Positions 30,051-40,555 of a stretch of DNA of 64,000 bases are shown piece by piece. The number at the start of each line of letters is the position of its first letter. The first letter of the stretch is position 1. The position numbers and the translations under genes were made by a program. Source of the stretch: Pempheris klunzingeri (lineage: Eukaryota > Chordata > Actinopteri > Acropomatiformes > Pempheridae); assembly GCF_042242105.1 (NCBI RefSeq), contig NC_092014.1, forward strand, positions 2,233,374 to 2,297,373. Direction: 5' to 3'. The notes beneath the pieces were generated by a model. That model saw only the letters and a list, made by a program, of their open reading frames with translations, did not search any database and was not told where the DNA came from.

Positions 30051-31060
30051 CAGGGGCCCTCATGTCAGACTCCTCTTAGCTCAGGGGCCACATGCAGAAT
30101 CAGAATCAGACAGTTTTACTGTCATGGCACCAAGTAGTGCAACGAAATTAGCTGTGCTTAAAAACAAATAACCTAGAAATAACACTATGTAACCTGAATC
30201 AATCAGAATCAACTTTATTTGGCCAAGAATAGGCAAACAAGGAATTTTACTCCGGTGAAACTTGTCTCTCTGTGTACCGTGAAAAAGAAAGAAATAAACT
30301 ACAACAATAAGAATAAGAACAGGAACAATAACAGTATAAGTACTCACAACAACAGAATGTACAGTGGAGGTAGGTGTGGTGCATTTATGTAGTGCTAAAA
30401 TAGTAACACACACACACAAACATGCATTCACTCATTCACTCATGCATCAATAAATAAATAACAATAAAAAGGCATGAAAGAACAGCAGCAGTGAGGAGTG
30501 CAAACATTGCAATGTTCACATTTATTGCACATTATAGTGACCACTGTGCTTGCACCTATGAGGTGTATGAGATGGGTTCAAGGTAGTGTTAGTTGGAGGT
30601 AGTGGCCTTACGAACAGCTTCTTCCCACAGGCCATCAGGCTGGTGACTCCCACACACACACACTGTGTTGTCACCTTATTGTGGCTGTAAACACTTTATT
30701 CCACCAAAGTTTACACGGAGCACTGCTGCTGCTGCTGCTGGCTCAGGTGTTGTGTTGTTATAGTTTCTTATACTGCTGACTCATGTTTATTTAGATTGTT
30801 ATAACTAGCTTAGTTTGTGTTGTTGTAGTTGTTATAGTTTCTTATAGTCTACTAGATTAGAGTATTTGTTCAGTGATGGGGGAACCTGTCTGGTTTTCTG
30901 TGCATATGACAGTAAACATCTTTACAAGTACATTTACTGAGCTCTCTTTTTACAAAACATCATGAACAACCTGAACTTTGTCTTCTCTGTCATTTTTACA
31001 CTTTGGACCCTCTGGTGGGCCGGTTTTGGCCCGCAGGCCGTATGTTTGACACCGCTGCCC
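30051..31060. mobile_element. hAT-type MITE split by LINE fragments (nested insertion)
   Basis: The left flank (30,051-30,094, 'cttagctcaggggccacatg') and the right flank (about 30,990-31,060, 'tggtgggccggttttggccc' and 'ggccgtatgtttgacacc') are the two ends of a common fish hAT-like MITE. The roughly 900 bp between them are unrelated retroelement-like fragments, so a younger insertion appears to have broken the MITE. Recognition is from memory of the family; target duplications were not resolved. Confidence 0.6.
30095..30960 (+). mobile_element. LINE 3'-end fragments inside the MITE
   Basis: It begins with 'cagaatcagaatcagacag' and a second similar head near 30,200 ('cagaatcaactttatttggc'). 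Near 30,617 'aacagcttcttcccacaggc' encodes N-S-F-F-P-Q-A, like the C-terminal end of CR1/Rex/L2-type reverse transcriptase ORFs. It ends near 30,920 in a text like a LINE 3'UTR. It is badly decayed and has no intact ORF. Confidence 0.45.
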
Positions 31061-31149
31061 TAAACTATTAGAAATAACTTGATAAAATGAGTTTTTAATA
31101 AGTGGGTTTATTGTAGGTGGTTCAGTCTGACATAAATGGTAAATAATAA

Positions 31150-31343
31150 TTTTTCGACCGCTTGAAGCACCTCTACATCACATCCTCACTCACCCATCAT
31201 TCATTCAGGGGGAAGATAAAGTTGGAGGAGACTATTCTCGGGCTTCAGTGTCACTTCGACATGCTGACTCACAGGAGCTGGAGATCAAACCACCCATTTT
31301 CTGATTCATGGACGACCCGCTCTACCTCTGAGCTACAGCCACC
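31150..31343 (-). mobile_element. tRNA-derived SINE (HE1-like), minus strand
   Basis: Read on the minus strand from 31,343: 'gtggctgtagctcagaggta' with 'gagcgggtcg' (tRNA-like head with A box), then a region corresponding to the B box ('ggtttgatctcc'), a body, and a tail with 'gtgcttcaagcggtcgaaaa'. This is the same type as the 5'-truncated copy at 4,131-4,290. The B box is diverged, so the copy is old. Confidence 0.65.
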
Positions 31344-32089
31344 TGCAAATACAATAATAATGACTGAAAATAAGTGTTTAATACTGCAGTCGTATTTGTT
31401 AGCTCACATATTTGATTGATTTTACCCAAATGTTGTCTAATAACACAACTGTGTGTAACACAACTCATTGAAATCAGGCATTGTGCCCTTGTAGGAACAG
31501 ATACAAATAGTAAAATTAATGATAATGAATGATTTAGCTCCCAAATCCATCCTGCATCCTCATTCTGAGCAGGTTTCCAGTAACATGTTGTGTTCCCACT
31601 AGAAACATGATGGAATAAAGCTAAAGGATTTGTTTTTGTGCGTGTGCTGTTGTCAGCTTCGGGCAAATCCTGGAAATGAGCTTTAAATCTTAAGAAAAGG
31701 AAGAAGTTTAATTTTGTCTGATGTTACAGGTATGAAGTGGATGAATCTGTGGATGCTTGCTGTGTACTGTTAATGTCCTCAGTAAAACCTGCACTATGAC
31801 GAGTGTGCGGCCTGCAAATGTCCCGTGGGTGCGTTCAAAATCACTTCGTCACGTGTGAAACTTTTTATTCAAAACTCAGATTCAGTGCGTCACATTAAGC
31901 ACATTTTCCTGAACCATTGTTCTGACACATTCTTACTCCTTACTGAGGATATTTGCACATTCCTGCATGTTTAACACACTGTTAAGTGTTTCTATTTCAT
32001 ATTTAGGTTTGACTTGCAGTACAGTACTGGCTGTAAATGCATGTTAAATCCATTACAACTACATTAATGCATTAATTATGCAAATTGAT

Positions 32090-32303
32090 TATGATTCAAT
32101 TAGTGTTTATTAAGTAGGCAAAAGTGAAACGAGGGAACAAAGGAAGTGATTTCAGGTGATGTGCATAATATTTACAATCAAATATAAAATCTAGTCATTG
32201 TAGGAAAACAATTCTTCAGCACTCTTCCTCACTGGTTGTCTTCATCACTGCTCTGTTTTCTCTGTCAGAGTTCTTGAACATTATATCGTGGCGTTTGATG
32301 ACA
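32090..32303 (-). other. fam161a: fam161a 3'UTR with polyadenylation signal
   Basis: Lies directly downstream of the fam161a stop codon. A canonical AATAAA on the minus strand is at 32,111-32,106, about 195 bp after the stop. Confidence 0.6.
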
Positions 32304-35300
32304 TCACTCCCCTTCTTCCTCCTGTTTAGCCTCAGCGTCACCCTCGCCGTCGTTGGCCTCAGCGTCACCCTCGCCGTCGTTGGCCTCAGCGTCACCCTCG
32401 CCGTCGTTGGCCTCAGCGTCACCCTCGCCGTCGTTGGCCTCAGCGTCACGCTCGCCTTCGTCAGAGTAATTCTCGTGATCGTCCGAGTAGTGGCAGCTTT
32501 CGTCTGAATAGTGGCGACTGTCCTCTCCGTCGCGGTGGCTCGTCGAGGCCTCGTCCTCCCTCTCGTCTGGATCTACTTCTGCGTCTTCGTCGTTCAGGAA
32601 GACCTTTCTGTAGCGCAGAGGTTCGAATCCAAAGTCTGACCCCTCTTGGTCACTAAAACAACAGAAGGAACACGTTTCTTTTAATGAATAATAAATAAAC
32701 AAAGCTGGGACACTGATCTGATTTCTGGTGTGTGCTCTCACTTTAAAACTTTAAACGATTTAAATCCCCTTTTCTATGTGTTTATCTGTTTTCTTGGTTG
32801 TTTTTGATACTTTACTAACCAAACCGTTCGTTACAAGCGTTTTCATCCCCATCTTACTTTTACTTTTCTTTGCATAGAGCACCACACTGTCTGGGTGAGC
32901 GTGCACGTCACAGGTGTACCTCTGTTTGCTGTCACTGGATGCCGAGGCTTTGCGTGCAGATCTGGATTTGGCCGCCTTGCTGCTGATGAAGTCTTCAGTC
33001 AGATCACATCCATGCAGGGCTTCTGCGTAGCGTTTCTCTGCCGCATGTTTGGCATTCCTCTGTTATCAAAGCACGGCCAGAGAGAGTCAACGTGGAGGCA
33101 ATCACATGGAAATAAAAGCTGAAACAACACACTCAGATACTCCTGCACGGCTGGATTTCACACATCCCAGCACTTATGGTGATGAAATGCTGCACTCTGA
33201 GGTTGTGGTGCATTAAAGGGACAGTTCGGATTATTTCAAGTGGGGTTGTGTGAGGTAATTCTCCATAGTCGGTGTATTACTACCTGCAGCAGATGGCGGT
33301 TGCCACGCCACCAGTTTGGAGAAGCAGCAAGACACTGATCAATGTACTGCTGTGGACGGGGGCAGCAGGAAAACATAGTTTAGCCTCCTAAAACAGACCC
33401 TCACTTTAAGTGTACGCTATATTTAGAACATTTCCACCGCTAGAAATTGCTGTGAGACAACTCTTTCCAGCAGGGAACTACAGCTCTCTTTCTCTCCGCT
33501 CGCTTTAAAGCCACCGGACTCCACTGACAAAAACAGGAATCTTACCCTGCAGGTACCCTGCTGCCTCGACTCTTTGTGTTATTGTGCGGCTTTGGTGTTT
33601 TACATGGTTAGTTCAGATCCAAACTAACATGTTAGATCATTGATCGAGGCAGCAAACTTCAGTGTTCCTCAAAGTAAAATGACTGTTTTTGTCACAGGAG
33701 TCTGGTGGCTTTGAGGAGAGCGAAGAGAAAGAGAGAGCGGCTTCAGTTCTCTTTCAGAGGGGGCTGTCTGACGGCGATGTAAAGCAGTGAGAATATCTTA
33801 AATACAGCGTACACTTAAACTGTGCCTCTTTTAGGAGGCTGAAATCAGTTTTCTTCTGCCCCGGTCCACAGCAGTACATTACTTAGTGTCCGTGCCAACG
33901 CCTGCCTGCCTGCCTCTCCAAGCCGGGGATGTGCTGAGCACCGTCTACTCTAAGTAATAAACTATGTTTCCTGACCTCACCAGCACCTCTAATTCAAAAC
34001 CAAGTTTATCTTAACGCTACACTGCAGATATATCTGCTGCTCCCGGGGATGTAGAAACTGGTTTGACTCTCTTCTGCAGTTGATTTCACCCAGACACTGA
34101 CACTGAAACCTGACGTTTAAAAACTCAGGTGAAGTTGTTGGAAATAACCTAATGTGTTGTTACAGAATCTGCTTTTACACAGTTATCCAGAGAAAGTAGA
34201 AATATCCACTCAGCCTTTAGTCTTATATATTTATATAAAGTCAGAACGTCCCTACTGACCTATGACCTTCAAATGATCTGGTTTTCTGTATGTTTGATGC
34301 AGAAACATCATTAAACCTTTAAGTCTTTAAATTAGGCTATGATGTAGTGTTAGGGGGGGGTGGCGGCAGGCCTGAGCTGTTCACCTGTGCAACCTGCTCC
34401 AGCAGCAGCGGCCGCCCCTTCACTCTCTGCTGCATCTCTTTAACCTCCTGCTGGTACTCCCTCCGGCGCTGCAGCTCTTGTTTCCTGCACAGAACTCAGG
34501 ATTACAGGTCGTCCTTCTGCAGTCAGCGACGGCTCAGCTCACGCTGCGGTCATGTTGGGTTCTTTTTTGTTGTTGTTCTTTTAAGGTACCTGAATTCTTT
34601 GAGTTTATTCTGGTGCGTCTGTGAGAGAGCGAGGTGGGGGTCGTTTGCCTGGGCACGCTTCACCACCACCCTCTGCAGCTTCTTCTCCCTCTGCTTCTGC
34701 CTTTCCTTCCACTGCTCCTCCTCCTCCTCAGCCTTCTTCCTCTGCTCCAGCACCTTTCTGCTCAGGGAGACAATCTGGTCACAGGTGCAGGGAGGTTTGG
34801 ACGGGGTGGGGACGTCGGGAGGGCGGGGGCTGGTAGTTGAGGATATGGGTGCAACAATCGGCTACAGGGCGTTAACTATTCTGGAGCGGGTGTTTGGTCG
34901 TGAACACACTGAGGGATGTTGGGAAAAGGAGCTCCAACACATTTCAAACACAGAAGGCAGCTGCTCGGGTCTCTCCGTCTAAACAGGACATCTGAGTTCT
35001 GACGCTGTCTCTATCTCAACTAAAATGGTGGAAGCCTCTGGAGTCCTAAAGTGGTACCTCACTGCCTCGTGGCGCTTTTTGGTGGCATCTGTGACTTTGG
35101 TGGGCAGGAGCTCCAGGCTGCCAGACAGGGAAGAACAGACGCTTGAGTTTGCCGTCCGAGATTGGCCGGAGCCGACGTACGGCCAGCGCGGCATCCGAGG
35201 GCTGCTCTGCTCCTTCTCGATGTCGGCCAGGATGCGTTCCCGGTGCGAAGAGATCTGCGACGTCCTCAGTTCAAAAGGTTCGCATGCAGTCGTGGGCTTC

Positions 35301-38300
35301 ACCTCTTTCTGTTTCTCCAGCTGTTTCTGGAAGCGTCTGTAACTGGCGTCAAAGTCGGGTATCTCTTTGTTGATACGGGGTCTGTGGGAGAAGTCGTCCG
35401 CTGTGCTGCTGTTTTTGGAATTCTTGCGGTCGCTGAGTCGTCGTGCGAGCATGCTGGGAGGCATTGACGCACTCCGGAGCATCTCCTGAGCTCTCATCTG
35501 AATCTTGATGGAGCGGTAGAGCTGCTCCTCCTTCACCTGCTCCCCTGATGCGGCTGTGTACACTGCCCTTGGCACTGGCTTGGCCTTGAAGGGTTTGGCT
35601 TTTTCCTCCGGTTGCGGGTGAAACTGCTGTTTCTGTTCCTTCTTCAGTCTCTCTCTCTCCAGGAAGCTGAATGGCTTCTGGGCCGGTCGATGATGCCGAT
35701 CCTCTCGCTCTCTCAGTGTTCGCCGGCGTTCCTCGTTCCGCTCCTGGAGCTCTTCATAAAGCGGGAGGTGAACGTGAGCCGGTACGGGGCTGGCACGGAA
35801 CTTCCTCTGGCACTCTGTCAGTTCCTCTAGCTGCCGTCGCAGCTCTGCGTTCTCCTGTTCCATCTCTGAACGCGTCTTTATGCCGTGCTTTCGCCTCTCG
35901 GTCTCACGCAGCATCATCTGGAAAGGCTTCGGGACGGTCACTCTGTGTTTCCACTGCTCCTGCTCCCCATCTTTACGCCCCGGCCTCTTATTTCCTTTTC
36001 TCTTTCGTGGTTTCTTCTGGTCTCCCGACAGGCTGTGCAGCGAGGACGACACGTGGCGACTGTGTGGGGACAGTTTAAAGTCCCTCCACATGTTCTTGAT
36101 GTGTTCTTTGGGAGAAAAAAGCAGGCCTTTCTCTACATCATTACCGGCAGCTTCATCTTCGTCTGAAGAGTCTGACTGTCCGGAGCCCCTCCTGAGTTCC
36201 ACAGCAGAGTGAGACTTCTTCAAACGGCGTGAAGCTGCTGGGCTGCTGCTCGACCACGGTAGCCTAACAAACACAATGATTACTCATCATATCACAGAGA
36301 AACAGTTCATTCTGGAAAAATAATGGGAAAAAGGTGCTATCTTTACTAAATGAACAGTGAGGGAAACTTTGAGCTGGTGCTCCTGAAGCTTATCATAAAT
36401 AATCTTATAGGCAAGTTTATCTTTTCCTTATTTGTTCCATTAACTGATGAATGATTTTGACTATAAAATGTTTGACAATCCCCAAAAGTGTGAAAAGAGC
36501 CCAAAGTGATGTATTTAAATATCTTAGTTTGTCCAACCAACAGTCTAAAACCCAAAGCTTCTCAGTTTCTAATCATGTAAAAGCAGAAAATCCTCAAATC
36601 GAGGAAGCAGGAACGTTTTTTTAATTGAAAAGTGACTCAAACAAAAAAAGTGTATTATTAGAATAGTTTATTCTATTTATTATTTTCTGTCGATCAACTA
36701 ATTGATTAACAATCTCAGCTCTAATTACACTTGTACAATATAACACAGAGCGCACAATTTAATTAATTGAATTGATTTTTCAGAGCCACTAAGTCGGACA
36801 CGGTCGCTTTCCTCAGCTAATGTGATGATGGTTTAAAGGATCAGTTCAAACAAATTACACAAAAATATTTTTTTTTCCACTTGCTGACAGCGATACACAT
36901 GGTTTTGGTTTTTTTAAAAGATTGTGAAATATCCATCAGTGAGATTTCATGTGAGCTGCACAAAGCGCTGAAGCATAAATACATTCAGCAGCGATGTGTT
37001 GTGTACATCCTAGTCCCCGTGAAAACCACTGACAGCAGGTTTGTTGACTATCCAAAGTAACTTTTCAAGGCTGTTCTGTTAACCTTCATTATACTGGAAG
37101 CCCATTTCCACCACTGTGGTGACAAATAAGATTCTGTGAGTCATTATAATGAGAGACGTTCTTAAAATACTACCTTGGTATCTCAAAAGAATGACTTAGC
37201 ATCTCAAAACTGATTGATTGACACTACGTCATTACTTTGAGAAAGTCTCTCATCATTTTAAGACACTAGGTCGTTATTTCTAGACAGTTTCTCACTAGAA
37301 TGACTTGATTCTTTACTACTTTACATCACAGTGGTAGAGAGGTGCTTCCATATATATATATCTCAAACAAAACAAAACTAACTACAAGGAGAAACTGTGT
37401 TTTTGTGATCCGATTGAAGTTGTTGTGCTATGAAACGTTGATGAATCCTGTCCTTTTTAGGCCAAAAGGAGTAAGATCAAGGACTCACATTACTTTTTGT
37501 TATTTATAAAAATCCTCTGTGTGTTAAAGCCATGACCTAACAGAGATAAATATACACGCAACACAATTACCTTTGAGTCTCTTCCATAATCTTGACCAAA
37601 CGCCACCCACCTGCGCCCCGTCTCCATGTCCAGAGGCTCCATGGACTTGAGCTGCAGCTTTCGGCGGTACATGCTCTCCAGCTCAGCCATGGTGCGAAGG
37701 TGGGCCCTCTTCAGCTCCTCCAGCTTGCTGTAGTACTCCTCGTTGGAGAAGAAGATCTCGCTCAGGTCGAGGCGGTCTCCTGCTGCTCTGTAGTCCGTCA
37801 TCTGGAGAGGGCCGCCATTCCCCAGCAAGTCGTCATCACAGAAATCCGAGCCTGAGTCCTCATACTCCAGCTGAAAACGGCAAAAGTTACTTAAAGCCAG
37901 TCAGTGCTCATTTTCTTTCTAAATCTTAAGACGCTAATTACAACAGTGGACTTTTGACAAGGGCGGGAAACAAACGACATTACATGATTTTGCTCGTACA
38001 TTACTTTATATAACAGTATATGACATGTATCCTGACACTGATAGATTTGTTTTGAAGCTGCCAGGCTTTTATACTCCACGCTGGCTGCAGAACGTTGTTT
38101 TTGACCACCAGGCCTCCTTGGGCAGAGTAGCTCAGCTCAGCAGCACTCAGGCTCCTCCAGGACTAAGCTTATTATCCTGCTGCAACAGCAACATGGGCCA
38201 TATGGTGGAGGACAAAGGCCAGCTTACTATGAGGAGCTCAACTGATCTGCATCAGGTGTCTTGCTCTATTGCTGCTCACGTTATGATGAGGTGTTCGTCA

Positions 38301-39274
38301 CCGAAAATGGGACAACTGCTGCTGGATCCTGCATGAAGGGACAGCAGCGTTGTTGTCCAATGGATAATTAAGGGTTTGGGATTATTACTGAAAGTGGCAT
38401 CTGGTAATCTAGTCAAGAAGGAAGTCCAGAAATAGTCGGGCCGACAATTTATACAGGTCAAATCCTTTCCACCGCGTGGGCTGACCTGAAACTGTCAGCG
38501 GCCTGGAGACTGGACAAGACCAAAGACCGTTTCACTTGAAAAAAAATAAAATATATATATATACTGGTAAAATTAAGATCATTGCAACTGTATTAAATCA
38601 GGATTGTAATCTGGAATGGAAGGAAAAACACATGAGATCCACTGAATCAATTTAAGATGGGAAGTGATGCAGTGAAGCCACTTTAAACTGCGTTTTTCCA
38701 CATTGTTGAGACAAACTTAACGATGTGTTAATGTTTAGAACATAGTGGACAGCATCAGCAAGGTGTAAGAAGGATTAAAGTAGGTAAATTACCTTAATGC
38801 TCTCTTCCTCTGTGGTGCTTGGGAGGATAATATAGTTTGGTCCACAATAAATGCTTTATTTAGCTAGAACAACTTTCCTCTGGTGGTACCTCACTTACTG
38901 CGGTGGATTTTTTTTAAAAAGTACTATTTTCACTCATTTTGTCAGTTATCTGAAACTTAATTTGCATTTCTAGGTTTTTAGCTAGGACCTAGCTAGTTGT
39001 GTGGTTAAAATTAACCTTTAGAGTGACTTTAAATGTGTTTTAATCTCAAACGTGAGGCTGTAACTGTAGCTTCACACCAGATTTAATACTAAATAATGTG
39101 ATTTTTTACCATCTTTACCTCCTTCTCGTAGTCCCGGTTGTCCATGTGGCCTGTAGCCGTGTACGGAAGCACTCTCTCCCGCTCGTATGAAGCTAGCGGC
39201 GCCTTGGTGTGCGGGTCCACCGGCGTTTTTAAACAAGACGTGACCAGGACGTTTGTCCGGTGAGCGTTCGCCAT
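32304..39274 (-). CDS. fam161a: FAM161A, ciliary/centriolar microtubule-associated protein
   Basis: FAM161A sits in the inner scaffold of centrioles and in the photoreceptor connecting cilium; loss in humans causes retinitis pigmentosa (RP28). Coding exons in transcript order: 39274-39119, 37870-37611, 36263-35058, 34757-34590, 34484-34385, 33059-32920, 32652-32304. Phases match throughout, giving 2,379 nt (792 residues). Family marks: an N-terminus MANAHRTN with TPVDPHTKAPLASYERE; NEEYYSKLEELKRAHLRTM in exon 2; and, in the large exon 3, PFQMMLRE, KFRASPVPAHVHLPLYEEL, KPFSFLERE, KPVPRAVY, KEEQLYRSIKIQMRAQEML and ILADIE. Coiled-coil-rich segments follow (exons 4-5). The last exon is strongly acidic and ends in a 9-residue repeat (DAEANDGEG, four full copies). 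It is longer than human (about 660-716 residues), mostly through exon 3 and the tail. An antisense ORF at 34,347-34,982 is a shadow. Confidence 0.92.
32330..32449. repeat. 27-bp coding minisatellite in the fam161a last exon
   Basis: Four full 27-bp units and part of a fifth, encoding DAEANDGEG per unit in the acidic C-terminus. Units are nearly identical at the DNA level, as expected of a tandem repeat that expands by slippage or unequal exchange. The 27-bp length keeps the frame open. Confidence 0.92.
33215..33975. mobile_element. Divergent foldback element, copy E (fam161a intron)
   Basis: Begins near 'aaagggacagttcggattat'. The arm at about 33,335-33,425 ('caatgtactgctgtggac', 'gcctcctaaaacagaccctc') pairs with the reverse complement of about 33,800-33,890 ('acagcagtacatt' and 'ctcttttaggaggctg' on the plus strand). 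The loop carries the core shared with copies A and C ('ggctttggtgttttacatgg', 'aggagtctggtggc'). It has no coding capacity and lies in the intron 33,060-34,384. Confidence 0.65.
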
Positions 39275-39405
39275 TTTGTTCCAGTTTAGTTAATTAGTTA
39301 GTTAGTTGGTTAGTTAGTTATTCAGTTGGTTAGTTAGTTAGTTATTTAGTTAAGAGTCGCTGTCGGTGTACTGAAATCGGCGTGTCCGTATCCAGGCAGC
39401 AGGAA

Positions 39406-39419
39406 GGTTCCTTAGCAAC
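39406..39419. promoter_or_regulatory. fam161a: X-box-like RFX site upstream of fam161a
   Basis: GGTTCCTTAGCAAC lies 132 bp upstream of the fam161a ATG. Against the palindromic RFX consensus (GTTGCCATGGCAAC) it matches 10 of 14 positions, with a perfect right half (AGCAAC). RFX factors drive ciliary genes through such sites close to the start, so a site here fits the function. Binding is inferred, not shown. Confidence 0.5.
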
Positions 39420-39479
39420 GGAGCTTGGTTGGGAAGGAAGTGACGAACGTGACAGGAAATGAAAAGATGCGGGTCCCAC

Positions 39480-40430
39480 AAAAATAAAAGTGTCATAATT
39501 TGAGTTGTACATCTTTATCTGTATTATTTATGTCTGCATATAAATAACGTTTTCCCTCTAAACATATTTCATTTATTTGATTGTCATACACAACTATATT
39601 GTAAGGCGTTTGAACTACTGTAATGTAGGCTTTAAATGTGATTAGCACAATTCAAATAATTGTAAAGAAAAACCCCCAACCCTGTTCAAAGCTTAGCATT
39701 ATAAATCCCAGCTGTACTGAGTGGTGGAAGATGTACTAAGAAGTAGTAATACGTAAAAGGCCTGAATTCAAAATGTTATTTCAGTACAATATTATCAGCA
39801 AAATGTACTTAAATTATTAAAAGTGGCTCCTTTCACAGTTATATTACTATAGAATACCATATTATTCTGTTTTTCTCCTAAATAAATACTTTATGTTGTA
39901 ACTTGCCAATGTGGAGCCTTTTTTTAAGATACCTTGAATATTGCTGGGCAGATTAATAGTATAGTACTTATATCATCTGTCTTGTGGTTATCACGTGTTT
40001 TTCTTTTATTAAAAAGTGTCAAATAAATGTAGTGGAGTAAAAATATTTGAATAAAGAAGCATAACATTGAAATATTACTCTAATACTATAATATCATGCA
40101 TGTCAAAATTGGACTTGGGTTCTTAGTTAGATTCCACATTTTGCTGTTCAAGGCCTGAAATGTATAATCAGTTTAATAATATTTGTTTAATAAAGCACAG
40201 TATTACTAGCTCGACTTAATTGGCCTTAAAACTGTCAGAACAAATACAAGAAATCATTTATTCAATATAATTTTCCATATGGAAATGTGAGATCATTTTT
40301 CTCAGATGTGCAGTGACAGGAACCACATTACAAACAAATGTGTTCCTCTGAATTAAAATGCAGACATGTTAAACACCGTGAAACAGCATAAAGAAAAAAG
40401 AACAACACAGGCAACAGCTGGAGTGTCAAC
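39480..40430. other. Intergenic spacer, fam161a 5' side to cct4 3' side
   Basis: AT-rich sequence with no exon, long ORF or clear transposon. The tandem tetranucleotide run ('gttagttagttggttagtta') at about 39,295-39,350, just outside this span, probably lies in the fam161a 5'UTR or promoter. Confidence 0.6.
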
Positions 40431-40446
40431 AAAAAACAAGCCTTTT

Positions 40447-40452
40447 TTTATT
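40447..40452 (-). terminator. cct4: cct4 polyadenylation signal AATAAA
   Basis: Canonical hexamer on the minus strand about 105 bp after the cct4 stop codon (40,558-40,556). A second one lies near 40,257. Cleavage would be near 40,430. Confidence 0.65.
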
Positions 40453-40555
40453 AAATTACGCAACGTAACAACTACGGTGGAAATGTGACAGACGGACGTC
40501 GACACAGTCCTCTGATCCCTCGCAGTACGAGCAGGCTTAGCGGACTGAATACAAT

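Noticed and set aside
34347-34982. 211-residue plus-strand ORF
   Set aside because: Antisense to fam161a exons 34,385-34,484 and 34,590-34,757; its composition mirrors the Glu/Lys-rich sense frame.
35671-36212. Plus-strand ORFs of about 100-135 residues
   Set aside because: Antisense shadows of the large fam161a exon 35,058-36,263.
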